From positions 1 to 41,623 of the forward strand of contig JANQWV010000009.1 of assembly GCA_030729695.1 (NCBI GenBank): 41,623 bases of DNA. Direction: 5' to 3'. This document shows positions 16,487-25,559 of the stretch, piece after piece (the first letter of the stretch is position 1; each line of letters opens with the position of its first letter). The notes under the pieces were generated by a model, which was not told the origin of the DNA, searched no databases, and saw only the letters and a program-made list of their open reading frames with translations. This DNA is from Flavobacteriales bacterium. GTDB lineage: Bacteria; Bacteroidota; Bacteroidia; Flavobacteriales_D; Sanyastnellaceae. The translations under genes were made by a program, and so were the position numbers.

Positions 16487-18532
16487 TTATTCGTCGTTGC
16501 GTTTTTTAACCATGGTTAAGATCGTTGCTAACGCCACCGTCTCGCCGGTTTCGTCGTAAACGTCAACCAAGAACTTCACAATTCCTTTTGGAATATCGTC
16601 TTCGCTGCGTTTCTCTTGCGCAATCTTTTCCTTCACAGTAAAGCGAACGGCAATGGTCATTCCCGGATAAACAGGTTTTGTGAAGCGCGCTTCATCTATT
16701 CCATAATTCAACAAGACTGGACCTTTCTTCGGGTCAACAAACAATCCTGCTGCTTTCGATAACACGAAATATCCGTGAGCCACTCTGCGTTCGAAGATGG
16801 TTCCTTCCAAAGAGGTAGCGTCCATGTGCGCGTAGAAATTATCTCCACTCACATTCGCGAAGTTCACAATGTCGGCTTCAGATACGGTGTGCTTGTGAGT
16901 GAAGACGGTGTCTCCAACAACAAGGTCTTCGAAGTGCTGACGGAACAAGTGCGGTTGTGCTTCGGCTTGTTCGCCGCCTTGCTGGTAAACTCCGGTAATG
17001 GCTGTCAACATAGTTGGCGATCCTTGAATAGCCGTGCGTTGCAAGTAGTGCATAACACCACGTTTCCCCCCCATCTCTTCTCCACCTCCAGCACGACCCG
17101 GTCCTCCGTGAACGAGCATAGGCATTGGGCTTCCGTGACCGGTGCTTTCTTTCGCGCTAGCTCTGTTCAAGACTAAAATTCTTCCGTGATGCGATGCAGC
17201 GTTCAACACGAAATCGCGAGCAATGCTTGTATCATTTGTAGTAATGCTACATACCAAACTTCCTTTTCCTAATTTCGAAATAGCAACAGCCTCTTCAGTC
17301 GTCGAATAAGGCATAAGCGTAGAGATAGGTCCGAACGCTTCCACGTTATGTGAGCTTAGTTTTTCGAAAGGTTTGTCGTTCACCAACAACGTTGGCGACA
17401 TGAATGCGCCTTTCGAGTCTTCTGCTTCAATAAGGTTGAGCGCATCGTTTCCGAATACAACGTCACTTTCTTTTTTCAATTCGTTCAACGCAGCAAGCAC
17501 GTCTTCACGCTGAGCCATTCCAGCCAACGATCCCATACGAACTTTTTCGTTGCGCGGATCTCCAATAGCCGTTTGTCCAAGTGCTTTCACAAGCGCTTCT
17601 TGAACGTCTGACAAATATTTTTCAGGAACTAAAATTCTTCTTACTGCGGTACATTTTTGTCCGCACTTCACGGTAATTTCTTTGCGAACTTCCTTCACGA
17701 ATAAATCAAATTCTTCTGTGCCTGGTGCTGCGTCTAGTCCGAGAATAGCGGCGTTCAGCGAATCGGCTTCCATCGTAAACGGAATCGCTTGATCGACAAG
17801 GCGAGGATGTGACTTCAACATTTTTCCAGTTGAAGCAGAACCTGTAAAAGTTACTACGTCTTGCATTTCCAAATGATCGAAAATGCCGTTAGCGCTTCCG
17901 CAAATCAATTGCAAGGCGCCTTCAGGAAGAATACCTGAAGCGTGAATATCGCGAACCACCACTTCTGTTACATAAGAGGTCAATGTTGCGGGCTTCACCA
18001 CAGCAGGAACACCCGCTAAGAGGTTCACCGCAATCTTTTCCAACATTCCCCATACCGGGAAATTGAATGCGTTAATATGAAGCGCAACACCTTCCTTCGG
18101 AACCATAATGTGGTGACCAATGAAGGTGCCTTCTTTTGAAAGTTTGGCTAGTTCTCCGTCTACATAAAACGAAGAATCCGGGAACTGCTTGCGCAACGAA
18201 GCGTAAGCAAAGAGATTTCCAATACCCCCGTCAATGTCAATCCAAGAGTCAATCTTCGTAGCCCCCGTCTTCACACTCACAGCGTAATACGCGGCTTTGC
18301 GCTCGGTTAAATACAGGGCCAATGCCTTCAACATTCTGCCGCGTTCTTGGAAGGTCATCTTGCGAAGTGCAGGACCGCCCGTCTCGCGACCGTAGTTCAG
18401 CATAGCGCCGAAATCGAGTCCGGAGCTGTCGGCCACCGCTACCAATTCTCCATTTACTGCATCGAAAAGTTCGGTTCCTTTTCCGCTACCGGAAATCCAT
18501 TGCCCAAGGGCGAAATTTTGAAGTTGTTGCAT
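16487..18532 (-). CDS. paaZ: PaaZ-type bifunctional aldehyde dehydrogenase/enoyl-CoA hydratase
   Basis: A 681-residue two-domain protein. Residues about 1-520 are an aldehyde dehydrogenase with PKEGVALHINAFNFPVWGM, FTGSASTGKML, the general-base glutamate in FTMEADSLN and the catalytic cysteine in VKCGQKCTAVRR. Residues about 535-680 are a MaoC-type hydratase with FANVSGDNFYAHMD and RRVAHGYFVLS. PaaZ hydrolyses oxepin-CoA and oxidises the resulting semialdehyde in aerobic phenylacetate degradation. Length matches full-length PaaZ (about 680). No other paa gene is in the window, so either the rest of the pathway is elsewhere or the protein serves another CoA-linked route. A TAACTTCG box lies about 18 bases before the ATG. 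It is divergent from the epimerase operon. Confidence 0.93.
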   Translation of the reverse strand: MQQLQNFALGQWISGSGKGTELFDAVNGELVAVADSSGLDFGAMLNYGRETGGPALRKMTFQERGRMLKALALYLTERKAAYYAVSVKTGATKIDSWIDIDGGIGNLFAYASLRKQFPDSSFYVDGELAKLSKEGTFIGHHIMVPKEGVALHINAFNFPVWGMLEKIAVNLLAGVPAVVKPATLTSYVTEVVVRDIHASGILPEGALQLICGSANGIFDHLEMQDVVTFTGSASTGKMLKSHPRLVDQAIPFTMEADSLNAAILGLDAAPGTEEFDLFVKEVRKEITVKCGQKCTAVRRILVPEKYLSDVQEALVKALGQTAIGDPRNEKVRMGSLAGMAQREDVLAALNELKKESDVVFGNDALNLIEAEDSKGAFMSPTLLVNDKPFEKLSSHNVEAFGPISTLMPYSTTEEAVAISKLGKGSLVCSITTNDTSIARDFVLNAASHHGRILVLNRASAKESTGHGSPMPMLVHGGPGRAGGGEEMGGKRGVMHYLQRTAIQGSPTMLTAITGVYQQGGEQAEAQPHLFRQHFEDLVVGDTVFTHKHTVSEADIVNFANVSGDNFYAHMDATSLEGTIFERRVAHGYFVLSKAAGLFVDPKKGPVLLNYGIDEARFTKPVYPGMTIAVRFTVKEKIAQEKRSEDDIPKGIVKFLVDVYDETGETVALATILTMVKKRNDE

Positions 18533-18590
18533 CTGATTTTTCTCTTGTTGCGAAGTTAATCGGAAAGTGCCGCACTTGGAATGATTGATG

Positions 18591-18598
18591 TATTTTTA
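18591..18598 (+). promoter_or_regulatory. Probable -7 box of the epimerase operon
   Basis: TATTTTTA differs from TAnnTTTG in the last base and ends 4 bases before the ATG at 18603, the same spacing as at pyrD, 30557, 35456 and 35514. Confidence 0.45.
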
Positions 18599-18602
18599 CA
18601 AC

Positions 18603-19652
18603 ATGAATAAGGTTACGCATTTAATTACCGGCGGTTGTGGTTTTGTGGGAAGAAACATGGTGAAGAGACTCTTCAACACCACCGAGGCGCAGTTGATTTT
18701 CATCGATGATTTATCGGTTGGAACACACCCTGATACTTGGCTCAATGCCACGAAAACGAACTACGGCGAAGGCTTCACGGTTTACAACGGAAGATTGCTA
18801 TTCATTCATGCCGATGCGCTGAAGGTGATGCGCGCGTTTTCAGAAGACGAGAAATACTTCGAAACTAATTTTCAGTTTGAAATAAATCGCATCAACGATG
18901 TCTTCCATTTCGCAGCTATTGTAGGTGGAAGAAGTAAGATAGACGGAGATCCAATGGCAGTGGCATTAGACCTAGCCATTGATGCGGAAATGTTTTACTG
19001 GGCCTGCAGATACAAGCCGGAAAGGCTTATGTATCCAAGTTCTTCAGCCGCTTATCCAATCGATCTTCAGACAGTAGACGGTGCCATCGCTTTGAAAGAG
19101 TCTGACATTGATTTTAAGAAAATGGGCGAGCCCGATATGACTTACGGATGGAGCAAACTAACAGGTGAGTTCCTTGCGAAAATTGCTGCTTCACATTACG
19201 GATTGAAGGTCACGTGCATTCGTCCGTTCAGCGGTTACGGAGAAGATCAGGATCTAACTTATCCTGTTCCTGCTATTGCAGCTCGCGCAGCGAAGAAAGA
19301 AGATCCGTTTGAAGTTTGGGGAAGTGGTAATCAAGGAAGAGACTTCGTTCACATCGACGATGTGATCGATTGCATCTTGTTAGCCATGGATCACATTCAC
19401 GACGGAACAGCCATTAATATTGGAATGGGGAAACTCACTTCCTTCAATGAAATTATTCGTGTGTTCTGCGGCTATGCCGGATACGAGCCTACCATCAAAC
19501 CGTTGTTGGACAAGCCGGTAGGAGTGCATTCGCGCTATTGCGACATGACTTTTGTTCAAGAGAAATTAGGATGGAAGGCGAAGATTTCCATTGAGGAAGG
19601 AATGAAGCGTGTGTACGAAGCAGCAGTGAAAAAACTAGCAGCACAGCAGTAA
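18603..19652 (+). CDS. NAD-dependent sugar-nucleotide epimerase/dehydratase
   Basis: A 349-residue extended short-chain dehydrogenase/reductase. The N-terminal nucleotide site is ITGGCGFVGRNMV (GxxGxxG) at residues 8-20, and the acidic residues at IFIDDLSVG fix the adenosine ribose. The active site consists of serines in YPSSSAAYP near 144 and the YGWSK (YxxxK) pair near 180. GRDFVHIDDVIDCILLAMD near 240 is typical of the UDP-glucose 4-epimerase/dehydratase group. The exact substrate cannot be read from sequence. The start is the ATG at 18603; an ATG six codons earlier overlaps the promoter box. Its stop touches the next gene's ATG (TAAATG), so it forms an operon with the glycosyltransferase and pdxH. 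Confidence 0.9.
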   Translation: MNKVTHLITGGCGFVGRNMVKRLFNTTEAQLIFIDDLSVGTHPDTWLNATKTNYGEGFTVYNGRLLFIHADALKVMRAFSEDEKYFETNFQFEINRINDVFHFAAIVGGRSKIDGDPMAVALDLAIDAEMFYWACRYKPERLMYPSSSAAYPIDLQTVDGAIALKESDIDFKKMGEPDMTYGWSKLTGEFLAKIAASHYGLKVTCIRPFSGYGEDQDLTYPVPAIAARAAKKEDPFEVWGSGNQGRDFVHIDDVIDCILLAMDHIHDGTAINIGMGKLTSFNEIIRVFCGYAGYEPTIKPLLDKPVGVHSRYCDMTFVQEKLGWKAKISIEEGMKRVYEAAVKKLAAQQ

Positions 19653-20927
19653 ATGGAAAACAGAACCATTGTTTGCTTCGGTCCGGGTCCTCGCTTCAAA
19701 GGCGGTATGCAGAACTACAACACTTCGTTGGCGTTGGCATTGGACAAGGAAGAGCGAAACAATGTGCACATTGTTAGTTGGACACAACAGTATCCGGCAA
19801 TCATCCCACGTGAATTCGTTGACAAGAGCAGCACAACAGACTTGCTTCAAGGAAGTCGTGTGAAAGTGACTTACATAACGAATTATAACAATCCGTTTAG
19901 TTGGAAGGAAACAGCCGATTACATTATTTCATTGAAGCCAGAAATGGTAACCTTTCAATGGAGCATTGCCCTTCAAGGATTGCCCATGGCTTTCATTGCG
20001 AAGCGTTTGCGCAAGGCAGGGATTCATGTGGTGTTTGATATTCACTTTGTTATTCAGAAAGAGCACAGCTCAATAGATAAGTTTTTGACGAAGTATGCCT
20101 TGAAGCACGCTTCGTCTTTTGTGGTGCACGCGTTGCATACGTTTGAAGAATTGAAGATGGTCTTTCCCGAACGTTCGTTCGGGTTGGTAGATTCACTCGA
20201 TGTCACGAATAACTCAATAACGCAAGTCGCGAAACTGTATCATCCGATTTACGACTTGTACAAACCCATTCCGAATTTCAATTTGGAAGAAGAGAAAGCG
20301 AAGTTGGGATTGAAGAAGCACGTCTTTTTGTACTTCGGATTCATTCGGAAATACAAAGGACTTGATCTAGCCATTCAAGCATTCGCTGAATTGTGTAAGG
20401 AAAGAGACGACGTCTCGTTTTTAATTTGTGGAGAGTCTTTTTGGAAGACGCTCGACGATTCGAAGTGGAGTACCAAGGTGAAGCAAATGCTATTCGGTTG
20501 GGCGAAGAAAATTGTGCTTCGCAAATCGGACGACGAGCGTGAAGACAATCCGTTGGAATGGATTGAGAAACTGGGAATTGAAGACAACTGCGTTGTCTTC
20601 AATCGATTCATTTCGAACGAAGAATTGCCGAAGTTTTTTCAAGTGTCCGATGCGGCGGTGTTGTTCTACAGAACTGCCACACCCAGCGGAATTGAGTCGT
20701 TGAGTTACAATTTCAAGATGCCCATTTTGGCGACTAAAGTTGGACATTTTCCAGAAACAATTGTAGATGGATTCAACGGCTATTTGGCCGAAGCAGAAGA
20801 TATTCAAAGCATGAAAAATCAAATGCTTCGCTTTTTAGAATCTCCTATAGACAGAGAGAACGTTGCGAAGGCAACAGAGAACATGAGTTGGACCAATTAC
20901 GCAAAAGCCATTTGCAATTATGAGTAA
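19653..20927 (+). CDS. GT4-family glycosyltransferase
   Basis: A 424-residue cytoplasmic or membrane-peripheral glycosyltransferase with a GT-B fold. The N-terminal domain opens with FGPGPRFKGGMQNY, an acceptor-side glycine loop typical of GT4 enzymes. The C-terminal domain has VFLYFGFIRKYKGLDLAIQAF near residue 230, and a donor-binding stretch FYRTATPSGIESLSYNFKMPILAT followed by GHFPETIVDGFNGYLAE near 350-380, containing the E-x7-E-like arrangement. The sugar donor and acceptor are unknown; the upstream epimerase suggests cell-surface polysaccharide or glycoprotein synthesis. It overlaps pdxH by 8 bases. Confidence 0.9.
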   Translation: MENRTIVCFGPGPRFKGGMQNYNTSLALALDKEERNNVHIVSWTQQYPAIIPREFVDKSSTTDLLQGSRVKVTYITNYNNPFSWKETADYIISLKPEMVTFQWSIALQGLPMAFIAKRLRKAGIHVVFDIHFVIQKEHSSIDKFLTKYALKHASSFVVHALHTFEELKMVFPERSFGLVDSLDVTNNSITQVAKLYHPIYDLYKPIPNFNLEEEKAKLGLKKHVFLYFGFIRKYKGLDLAIQAFAELCKERDDVSFLICGESFWKTLDDSKWSTKVKQMLFGWAKKIVLRKSDDEREDNPLEWIEKLGIEDNCVVFNRFISNEELPKFFQVSDAAVLFYRTATPSGIESLSYNFKMPILATKVGHFPETIVDGFNGYLAEAEDIQSMKNQMLRFLESPIDRENVAKATENMSWTNYAKAICNYE

Positions 20928-21552
20928 CATTGTACACCACAGAAAGAGCTACGAAAAACATAGCCTAGAGGTTGAAGATTTGAAAGCCACTCCGCATGAA
21001 ATGCTCGAGTTTTGGTTGAGTGAAGTAGAGGAGTTGCATGATTTCAATGCGATGGTTGTTAGTAGCGTTGATGCTTCCGGACAGCCCCATTCGCGTGTAG
21101 TTTTGCTTCGCGGTGTGAATGAAGAGGGATTGAAATTCTACACGAATTATTCTTCCCACAAAGGACAAGAGTTAGAGCAGAATAACAAAGTGGCATTGAA
21201 TTTTTTCTGGCCAACAGTTGAACGACAAGTTCGTGTTGAAGGAGAATTGCACAAGTTGAGTGACCCAGAGAGCGACGCTTATTTTAATAGTCGTCCGCGT
21301 GAAAGTCAAATAGGAGCTTGGGTTTCACCGCAGAGTGCTACTATAGATTCGCGACAAGTGTTGAACGAACGCTTCAGAGAGTTCACAGATAAGTTTGAAG
21401 GTCATCCGGTGCCGCGTCCTGCGCATTGGGGCGGATACATCATTCGTCCGAAGTATTTTGAATTTTGGCAAGGAAGACCAAATCGTTTGCATGATAGATT
21501 AACCTATTCTTTGGTTGAAGGGAATTGGTCAATTGGTCGAATGGCTCCGTGA
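20920..21552 (+). CDS. pdxH: Pyridoxine/pyridoxamine 5'-phosphate oxidase
   Basis: A 210-residue FMN enzyme that oxidises PNP or PMP to pyridoxal 5'-phosphate. Family segments are RKSYEKHSLEVEDL at the N-terminus, SRVVLLRGVNEEGLKFYTNYSSHKGQEL (FMN contacts) around residues 58-86, ALNFFWPTVERQVRVEG near 92, SRPRESQIGAWVSPQS near 127, and the C-terminal FWQGRPNRLHDRL and IGRMAP that close the PLP site. Length is normal. It is the third gene of the epimerase-glycosyltransferase operon by overlap (ATGAGTAA). The link to the sugar genes may be PLP supply for aminotransferases, but this is inference. A terminator follows 27 bases after the stop. Confidence 0.96.
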   Translation: MSNIVHHRKSYEKHSLEVEDLKATPHEMLEFWLSEVEELHDFNAMVVSSVDASGQPHSRVVLLRGVNEEGLKFYTNYSSHKGQELEQNNKVALNFFWPTVERQVRVEGELHKLSDPESDAYFNSRPRESQIGAWVSPQSATIDSRQVLNERFREFTDKFEGHPVPRPAHWGGYIIRPKYFEFWQGRPNRLHDRLTYSLVEGNWSIGRMAP

Positions 21553-21578
21553 TTTTTTTGGAGATTGGCTAATAAAAA

Positions 21579-21600
21579 AAGGGAATCTTTCGGTTCCCTT
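21579..21600. terminator. Bidirectional terminator between pdxH and the 21622 gene
   Basis: AAGGGAATC (21579-21587) pairs with GGTTCCCTT (21592-21600) around a TTTC loop. A run of A precedes it, which is a T-run for the minus-strand gene, and a weaker pyrimidine run follows. It lies between two convergent genes. Confidence 0.7.
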
Positions 21601-21621
21601 CTCTTTCAAAATAACATTGTA

Positions 21622-22194
21622 TTATTTTCTAGTGTTGTTCGCAATAGAAACAATCGCGCGAAGCATTTCTGCAGCTGCTCGCGAAAGAACAATGATTAAG
21701 TATCCTGCAACTACTGCGATAATAGCACTTTCGATTCCGCCGCCTCTCATGAATCCGCCAGGAATGTATGAACCAATCATGCGGCTTTCAGAAACAAGTT
21801 CTGTAAAGATGCCGAAGAAGAATCCAACCACTGCGAACCATGTTCCAGCCCATTCGCCAACAGTTTGAACGAAATGGGAGTATACAGGAATTGCCACGAA
21901 CTCGTCGCCTTCCTTTGAAGTCTCGTTTACTTTCGACTTTCTATCCCACCACAACTGAAAGCTTACCCATCCGGCAATCGCAATAATTATCCATAGAATC
22001 AGGAAGATCACGACAACTTTACCTGGAGCGTCGAAGATATTATTATCCGCTGCTTTGTAAAATATGTAAAGCGGAAGAAGAGCGTTTACAATAGCTAGTG
22101 CTAAGTAAACATAACCGATCGGTTGTCTGAACATTTTGCCAGAATCGATGTAGCCCAAATAAGGCCTGATGAAGGTGAAAAATTTGTTGTCCAT
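21622..22194 (-). CDS. Multi-pass membrane protein of unknown function
   Basis: A 190-residue protein with about four hydrophobic segments: residues 25-46 (IGYVYLALAIVNALLPLYIF), 59-82 (KVVVIFLILWIIIAIAGWVSF), a central one around 118-133 (GTWFAVVGFFFGIF), and one near 155-175 (AIIAVVAGYLIIVLSRAAAEM). A charged cytoplasmic loop (DRKSKVNETSKEGDEF) separates the second and third. No signal peptide or enzyme motif is seen. It is a lone gene, convergent with pdxH. The 178-base region 22195-22372 upstream contains runs of T and A and the promoter of the next gene, and nothing else I can identify. Confidence 0.8.
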   Translation of the reverse strand: MDNKFFTFIRPYLGYIDSGKMFRQPIGYVYLALAIVNALLPLYIFYKAADNNIFDAPGKVVVIFLILWIIIAIAGWVSFQLWWDRKSKVNETSKEGDEFVAIPVYSHFVQTVGEWAGTWFAVVGFFFGIFTELVSESRMIGSYIPGGFMRGGGIESAIIAVVAGYLIIVLSRAAAEMLRAIVSIANNTRK

Positions 22195-22360
22195 AAAAAT
22201 TTAGTTAAGGTTACCTACTCGTTTGGCTTTTCGGTTATCGCCCATTGGATTACCAATGATGACTAATTTATTTTTTTTATTCCACTGGAAGACAAAATGC
22301 TAGTTTAAGTTTTCAACAATATTTATTTTTAATGTTAGAAGAGGGGATTCAATTTGAATG

Positions 22361-22367
22361 TATTTTG
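22361..22367 (+). promoter_or_regulatory. Probable -7 box of the 22373 gene
   Basis: TATTTTG, a one-base-shorter variant of TAnnTTTG, ends 5 bases before the ATG at 22373. Confidence 0.4.
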
Positions 22368-22372
22368 CAGCT

Positions 22373-23212
22373 ATGAAAGGACAACTATTCATTGCTTTGT
22401 TAGCACTTGCCTTTTGTGTTGATGCAAAAGCTCAGTACTTCTTAGATATCTTCTCTTTCAACCGACAAGCCTACAACATTCCGTCTGGTGCTCAGACCGG
22501 CGATTTGTTTGTGAACGCCTTCATTCCGAAAGTTTTGAAGAGTGGAAATACTTTTTTTGTTCGAGCACATTACGAGAAGTTGGATTTAAAGAATGATTCG
22601 TTGTCGGCATCGTATTCTTCCGTAACACTTCCTGTTGGAATGCAAGTTCAATTGAAGAATCCGAAATGGAAATTCACAGGCTTGATTATTCCGAAAATTG
22701 CGGGTGCTGATTTGGGGGCGGCATTTTCAAATGTTTTTCAATTTGGAGCGTATTCATTATTCACGGTAACCGAGTCTGAAAAATTCCGATACAAATTCGG
22801 ACTGTATTACAACCGTGAATTCTTTGGTAATTTCTTTGTGCCGTTAGTTGGAATTGATTGGAAAGTAACTGATCGCTTTTCCCTATTCGGCACACTTCCA
22901 CAGAGCTTCAAGGCATCATATACGATCGTTCCTTCTCGCGTGAATGCAGGATTGGCCTTTCGCTCCATGACAAGATCATTTCGTGGTGAGGACAACAACA
23001 CCTTTGTCCGTTACAATGAATTGCAATTCAAAACGTTTTTCGATTTCTATGTAACTCCAAAGAATGTTGTCTACATCGAAGGCGGATATTTCCTTGGAAA
23101 AACACCGCTACTTTATAACAATGCTGAAACCAAGAATCCCGTTAATTCAGATTTGTTGAAGGAAGGGAAAGCGTTTCCAATCATTAATGCTGGTTGGGCA
23201 CTCAGATTTTAA
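22373..23212 (+). CDS. Outer-membrane beta-barrel-like protein, DUF6268-like
   Basis: A 279-residue protein with a signal peptide (MKGQLFIALLALAFCVDAKA before QYFLD). The mature part is a series of alternating beta strands with aromatic ends and finishes in a C-terminal F (GWALRF), as in outer-membrane barrels. The strand pattern resembles a family that I believe is annotated as DUF6268, but I am not certain. No ligand or enzyme motif is apparent. The ATG at 22373 is taken because the five codons upstream overlap the -7 box. Its last 11 bases overlap the end of the convergent EutBC gene. It is probably an outer-membrane protein of unknown role. Confidence 0.8.
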   Translation: MKGQLFIALLALAFCVDAKAQYFLDIFSFNRQAYNIPSGAQTGDLFVNAFIPKVLKSGNTFFVRAHYEKLDLKNDSLSASYSSVTLPVGMQVQLKNPKWKFTGLIIPKIAGADLGAAFSNVFQFGAYSLFTVTESEKFRYKFGLYYNREFFGNFFVPLVGIDWKVTDRFSLFGTLPQSFKASYTIVPSRVNAGLAFRSMTRSFRGEDNNTFVRYNELQFKTFFDFYVTPKNVVYIEGGYFLGKTPLLYNNAETKNPVNSDLLKEGKAFPIINAGWALRF

Positions 23213-25553
23213 AAAGTTCGGATGTTAGTATTCTGAGAGTTTCTTTCGCAGCATCTTTTGGATGAAGCGCAGTATCTGATATTCCGGATATAACACGCGT
23301 AATGTCGTGGTCAATTTTTCCTTCAACATTCCAATCGGAACCTTTCGCAACTGTAATGTAAACAGAATAGTTGTGGTGCATGGTTCCGGGGCGTTCACCA
23401 ATAATGTGAAGAATGCATTTTTTCTGCTTTGAAGCTGAATCGCCGAACAGAAGCTCCCCGCAGCGGTATCCAGCTCTTACTCTTCCATGCTGAATGAACA
23501 AAGGGTCTTTGCATACAGAGTAATCGTTGCTAAGCGTGTAGTTTGACTTCAGCAATGAATTTAATTCTTGCACATAGGGTAGGAGATGTCCTTCGTCAAT
23601 GATCGAAGAAACATTCAATCCGTCGGAAACAATTACCTGAATATCGGGTTTGCTCTTCTTCCATTTCGAGCGTAAAATCTCTAACGCATAAATACTATCG
23701 CGAGAAAGTTGTTCTCCCGATTGCGGATGATAGATATAATCTTTTCGGTCTTTTGAAAGGGTGCTAATCGCAATTCCATGAGGAAGGAATTTCCCAAATT
23801 GAGAAGGTGTTTCTTCCCACAAACATTTCTTCGCATCGGCGTAAAGCAATCGAATTTCTTGCTCAAGGTCTGGATTCATATCCCAATGACTCGCTCCATA
23901 TCCGCTGGCAATAGGCACTCCGCGTTCTCTTACACGCGCAATGCATGCTTGTCCTTCAGCATAGATTTCCTCTATGGTGCGGGAGTCTCCTTTCAATTTT
24001 CGATATTGATAATACATCCACACAGGATCTCCGAAGTGAGCAGAAGGCTTGTTGTTTTCACCAATGATTTCCATCTGTTTGAAAAACGCCCACATGGCAT
24101 CATTGATTTTGTAACCAAACTTTTCGCGAATGCGCAGGTGATCGCTAAACGATGTGGTTAAGTAACTCAACATCGGATCGTTCTTCGTTGGAAGAGCCAT
24201 GAGATAGCCCGGATTGGCAGGCATGATTTGATCAATGCACCAATCCAAATCATCCAACGATACATCCATGTGCAGCGTGGTGCAAATGTCTAAGCCAATC
24301 ATGAGTCCGTGTAATTTCCCCATCACCAGATCTTCCAAGCAACAACGAACCAGTTGTTCTTTGGTGCGGAACACTTCGGGACCTATAAATCCGGCAACGT
24401 CGTTTAGATGAACCCATGGTTCGGAGAAAGTTCCTTCGGAAGGTTTTTCAAAAGCAACTGTATTCAATTGTTGTTTCAGCCCTCTCCACAGACCGTATTT
24501 TCTCGACTCGTGAATAAGCATGTCGAAGCCTTCGCCATGTCCGTTCGTTTCATCGGCACCTTGACCAGTCTCTGCATACAATCCGAATTTCCCAGTGCGA
24601 AGCTTAGCATAGTTCTTAAGTTTTTCCAGTGTCACATCGAAAGTCTGATTGGCCTTCACGGTACCAGCAATACTTTGGAACCACATGCCGGTTTGACCGT
24701 TGTAGGTCTTTTCTACTTCAGCTTGAATATCAATGTGCGCCAACACAGAATGTGAAAGCGTATTTTCTAGTTTGAAGGTGGTAAGCAAATCGTACAAAGC
24801 CATTTCAATTTTCGCAACCGATTCCGGATAACTTGAAACAGGATTGTTACCTAGCACCAAATCGCCAACACTGTAACTCCATGCGTCGAACACTTGCCAA
24901 ACAATATCTTCAATGTTATCGGTGGGAGAGTTGGGTTGAACGCGCGCGCTCATGTATCCCTTCGAACCCATTTGAGTTCCAGGAAGGGGATGGAAAATTT
25001 TGCTGCTTATATCGATGAGCTCTTGGTTCGACATGAGCTTCACAACACAAGCAATGATGTCGCTTGTTAAATAGGGAAGGAGCGTTTTTATTTCAGCCTC
25101 ATTTGCTAACAAGAGGAGTTCTTTAAACTCGCGCATGCGAAGCTTGCCTATGGCCTTTCCAGATTCTGTTTCTTGAAAAGAGCGTGTCGACTGTTCAATG
25201 AATTCCGATTGTTCATCGGTGAAAACAGAATGTTTGCGAATGTTGTCAAGGGTGGTTTCAGCAAGAAGCATGCGTGCCTTCAATCGATCTTCATCGCTTG
25301 CGGCAGCTATTCCAGCAATCTCATCGCCTTCTTTGAATTCATTCGCAGCGCCTAGTAATTGGCGATACAGGGTAACGTCGAAACTTCCTTTTTGACGTTG
25401 AATGTATTGAAACAAATCCTCACCAAAGAGGGGAGAAGGAACTTCAATTTTTTCGAAATGAAAATGATCAGACTCCCCGAAAACTTTCCCTGAAACAAGT
25501 GTATAGGTGACAGTCGCCATTCCTAATTTGCTTAAAAAATCGCGACGCTCCAT
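23202..25553 (-). CDS. Fused ethanolamine ammonia-lyase EutB-EutC with Tat-like leader
   Basis: A 783-residue fusion of the two subunits of the adenosylcobalamin enzyme that splits ethanolamine to acetaldehyde and ammonia. Residues about 45-515 match EutB and about 565-783 match EutC (DYIYHPQSGEQLSRDS, VIVSDGLNVSSIIDEGH, GRVRAGYRCGELLFG, HIIGERPGTMHHNYSVY). Aligned by eye with enterobacterial EutB, the substrate residues are kept: R204 and Q206 (SARVQPN), N237, E328 (YAETGQG) and D422 (GLDICTTLH), so the enzyme looks active. Unusually, the N-terminus reads MERRDFLSKLG followed by a mildly hydrophobic stretch, like a twin-arginine export signal. Typical EutB and EutC are separate cytoplasmic proteins. 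No eutA reactivase or microcompartment gene is nearby. It lies 6 bases after the hemerythrin-like gene. Confidence 0.9.
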   Translation of the reverse strand: MERRDFLSKLGMATVTYTLVSGKVFGESDHFHFEKIEVPSPLFGEDLFQYIQRQKGSFDVTLYRQLLGAANEFKEGDEIAGIAAASDEDRLKARMLLAETTLDNIRKHSVFTDEQSEFIEQSTRSFQETESGKAIGKLRMREFKELLLLANEAEIKTLLPYLTSDIIACVVKLMSNQELIDISSKIFHPLPGTQMGSKGYMSARVQPNSPTDNIEDIVWQVFDAWSYSVGDLVLGNNPVSSYPESVAKIEMALYDLLTTFKLENTLSHSVLAHIDIQAEVEKTYNGQTGMWFQSIAGTVKANQTFDVTLEKLKNYAKLRTGKFGLYAETGQGADETNGHGEGFDMLIHESRKYGLWRGLKQQLNTVAFEKPSEGTFSEPWVHLNDVAGFIGPEVFRTKEQLVRCCLEDLVMGKLHGLMIGLDICTTLHMDVSLDDLDWCIDQIMPANPGYLMALPTKNDPMLSYLTTSFSDHLRIREKFGYKINDAMWAFFKQMEIIGENNKPSAHFGDPVWMYYQYRKLKGDSRTIEEIYAEGQACIARVRERGVPIASGYGASHWDMNPDLEQEIRLLYADAKKCLWEETPSQFGKFLPHGIAISTLSKDRKDYIYHPQSGEQLSRDSIYALEILRSKWKKSKPDIQVIVSDGLNVSSIIDEGHLLPYVQELNSLLKSNYTLSNDYSVCKDPLFIQHGRVRAGYRCGELLFGDSASKQKKCILHIIGERPGTMHHNYSVYITVAKGSDWNVEGKIDHDITRVISGISDTALHPKDAAKETLRILTSELFKI

Positions 25554-25559
25554 ACTGTT

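Noticed and set aside
16487-18532. Phenylacetate degradation operon
   Set aside because: Only paaZ is found; its neighbours are a peptidase and a divergent sugar operon.
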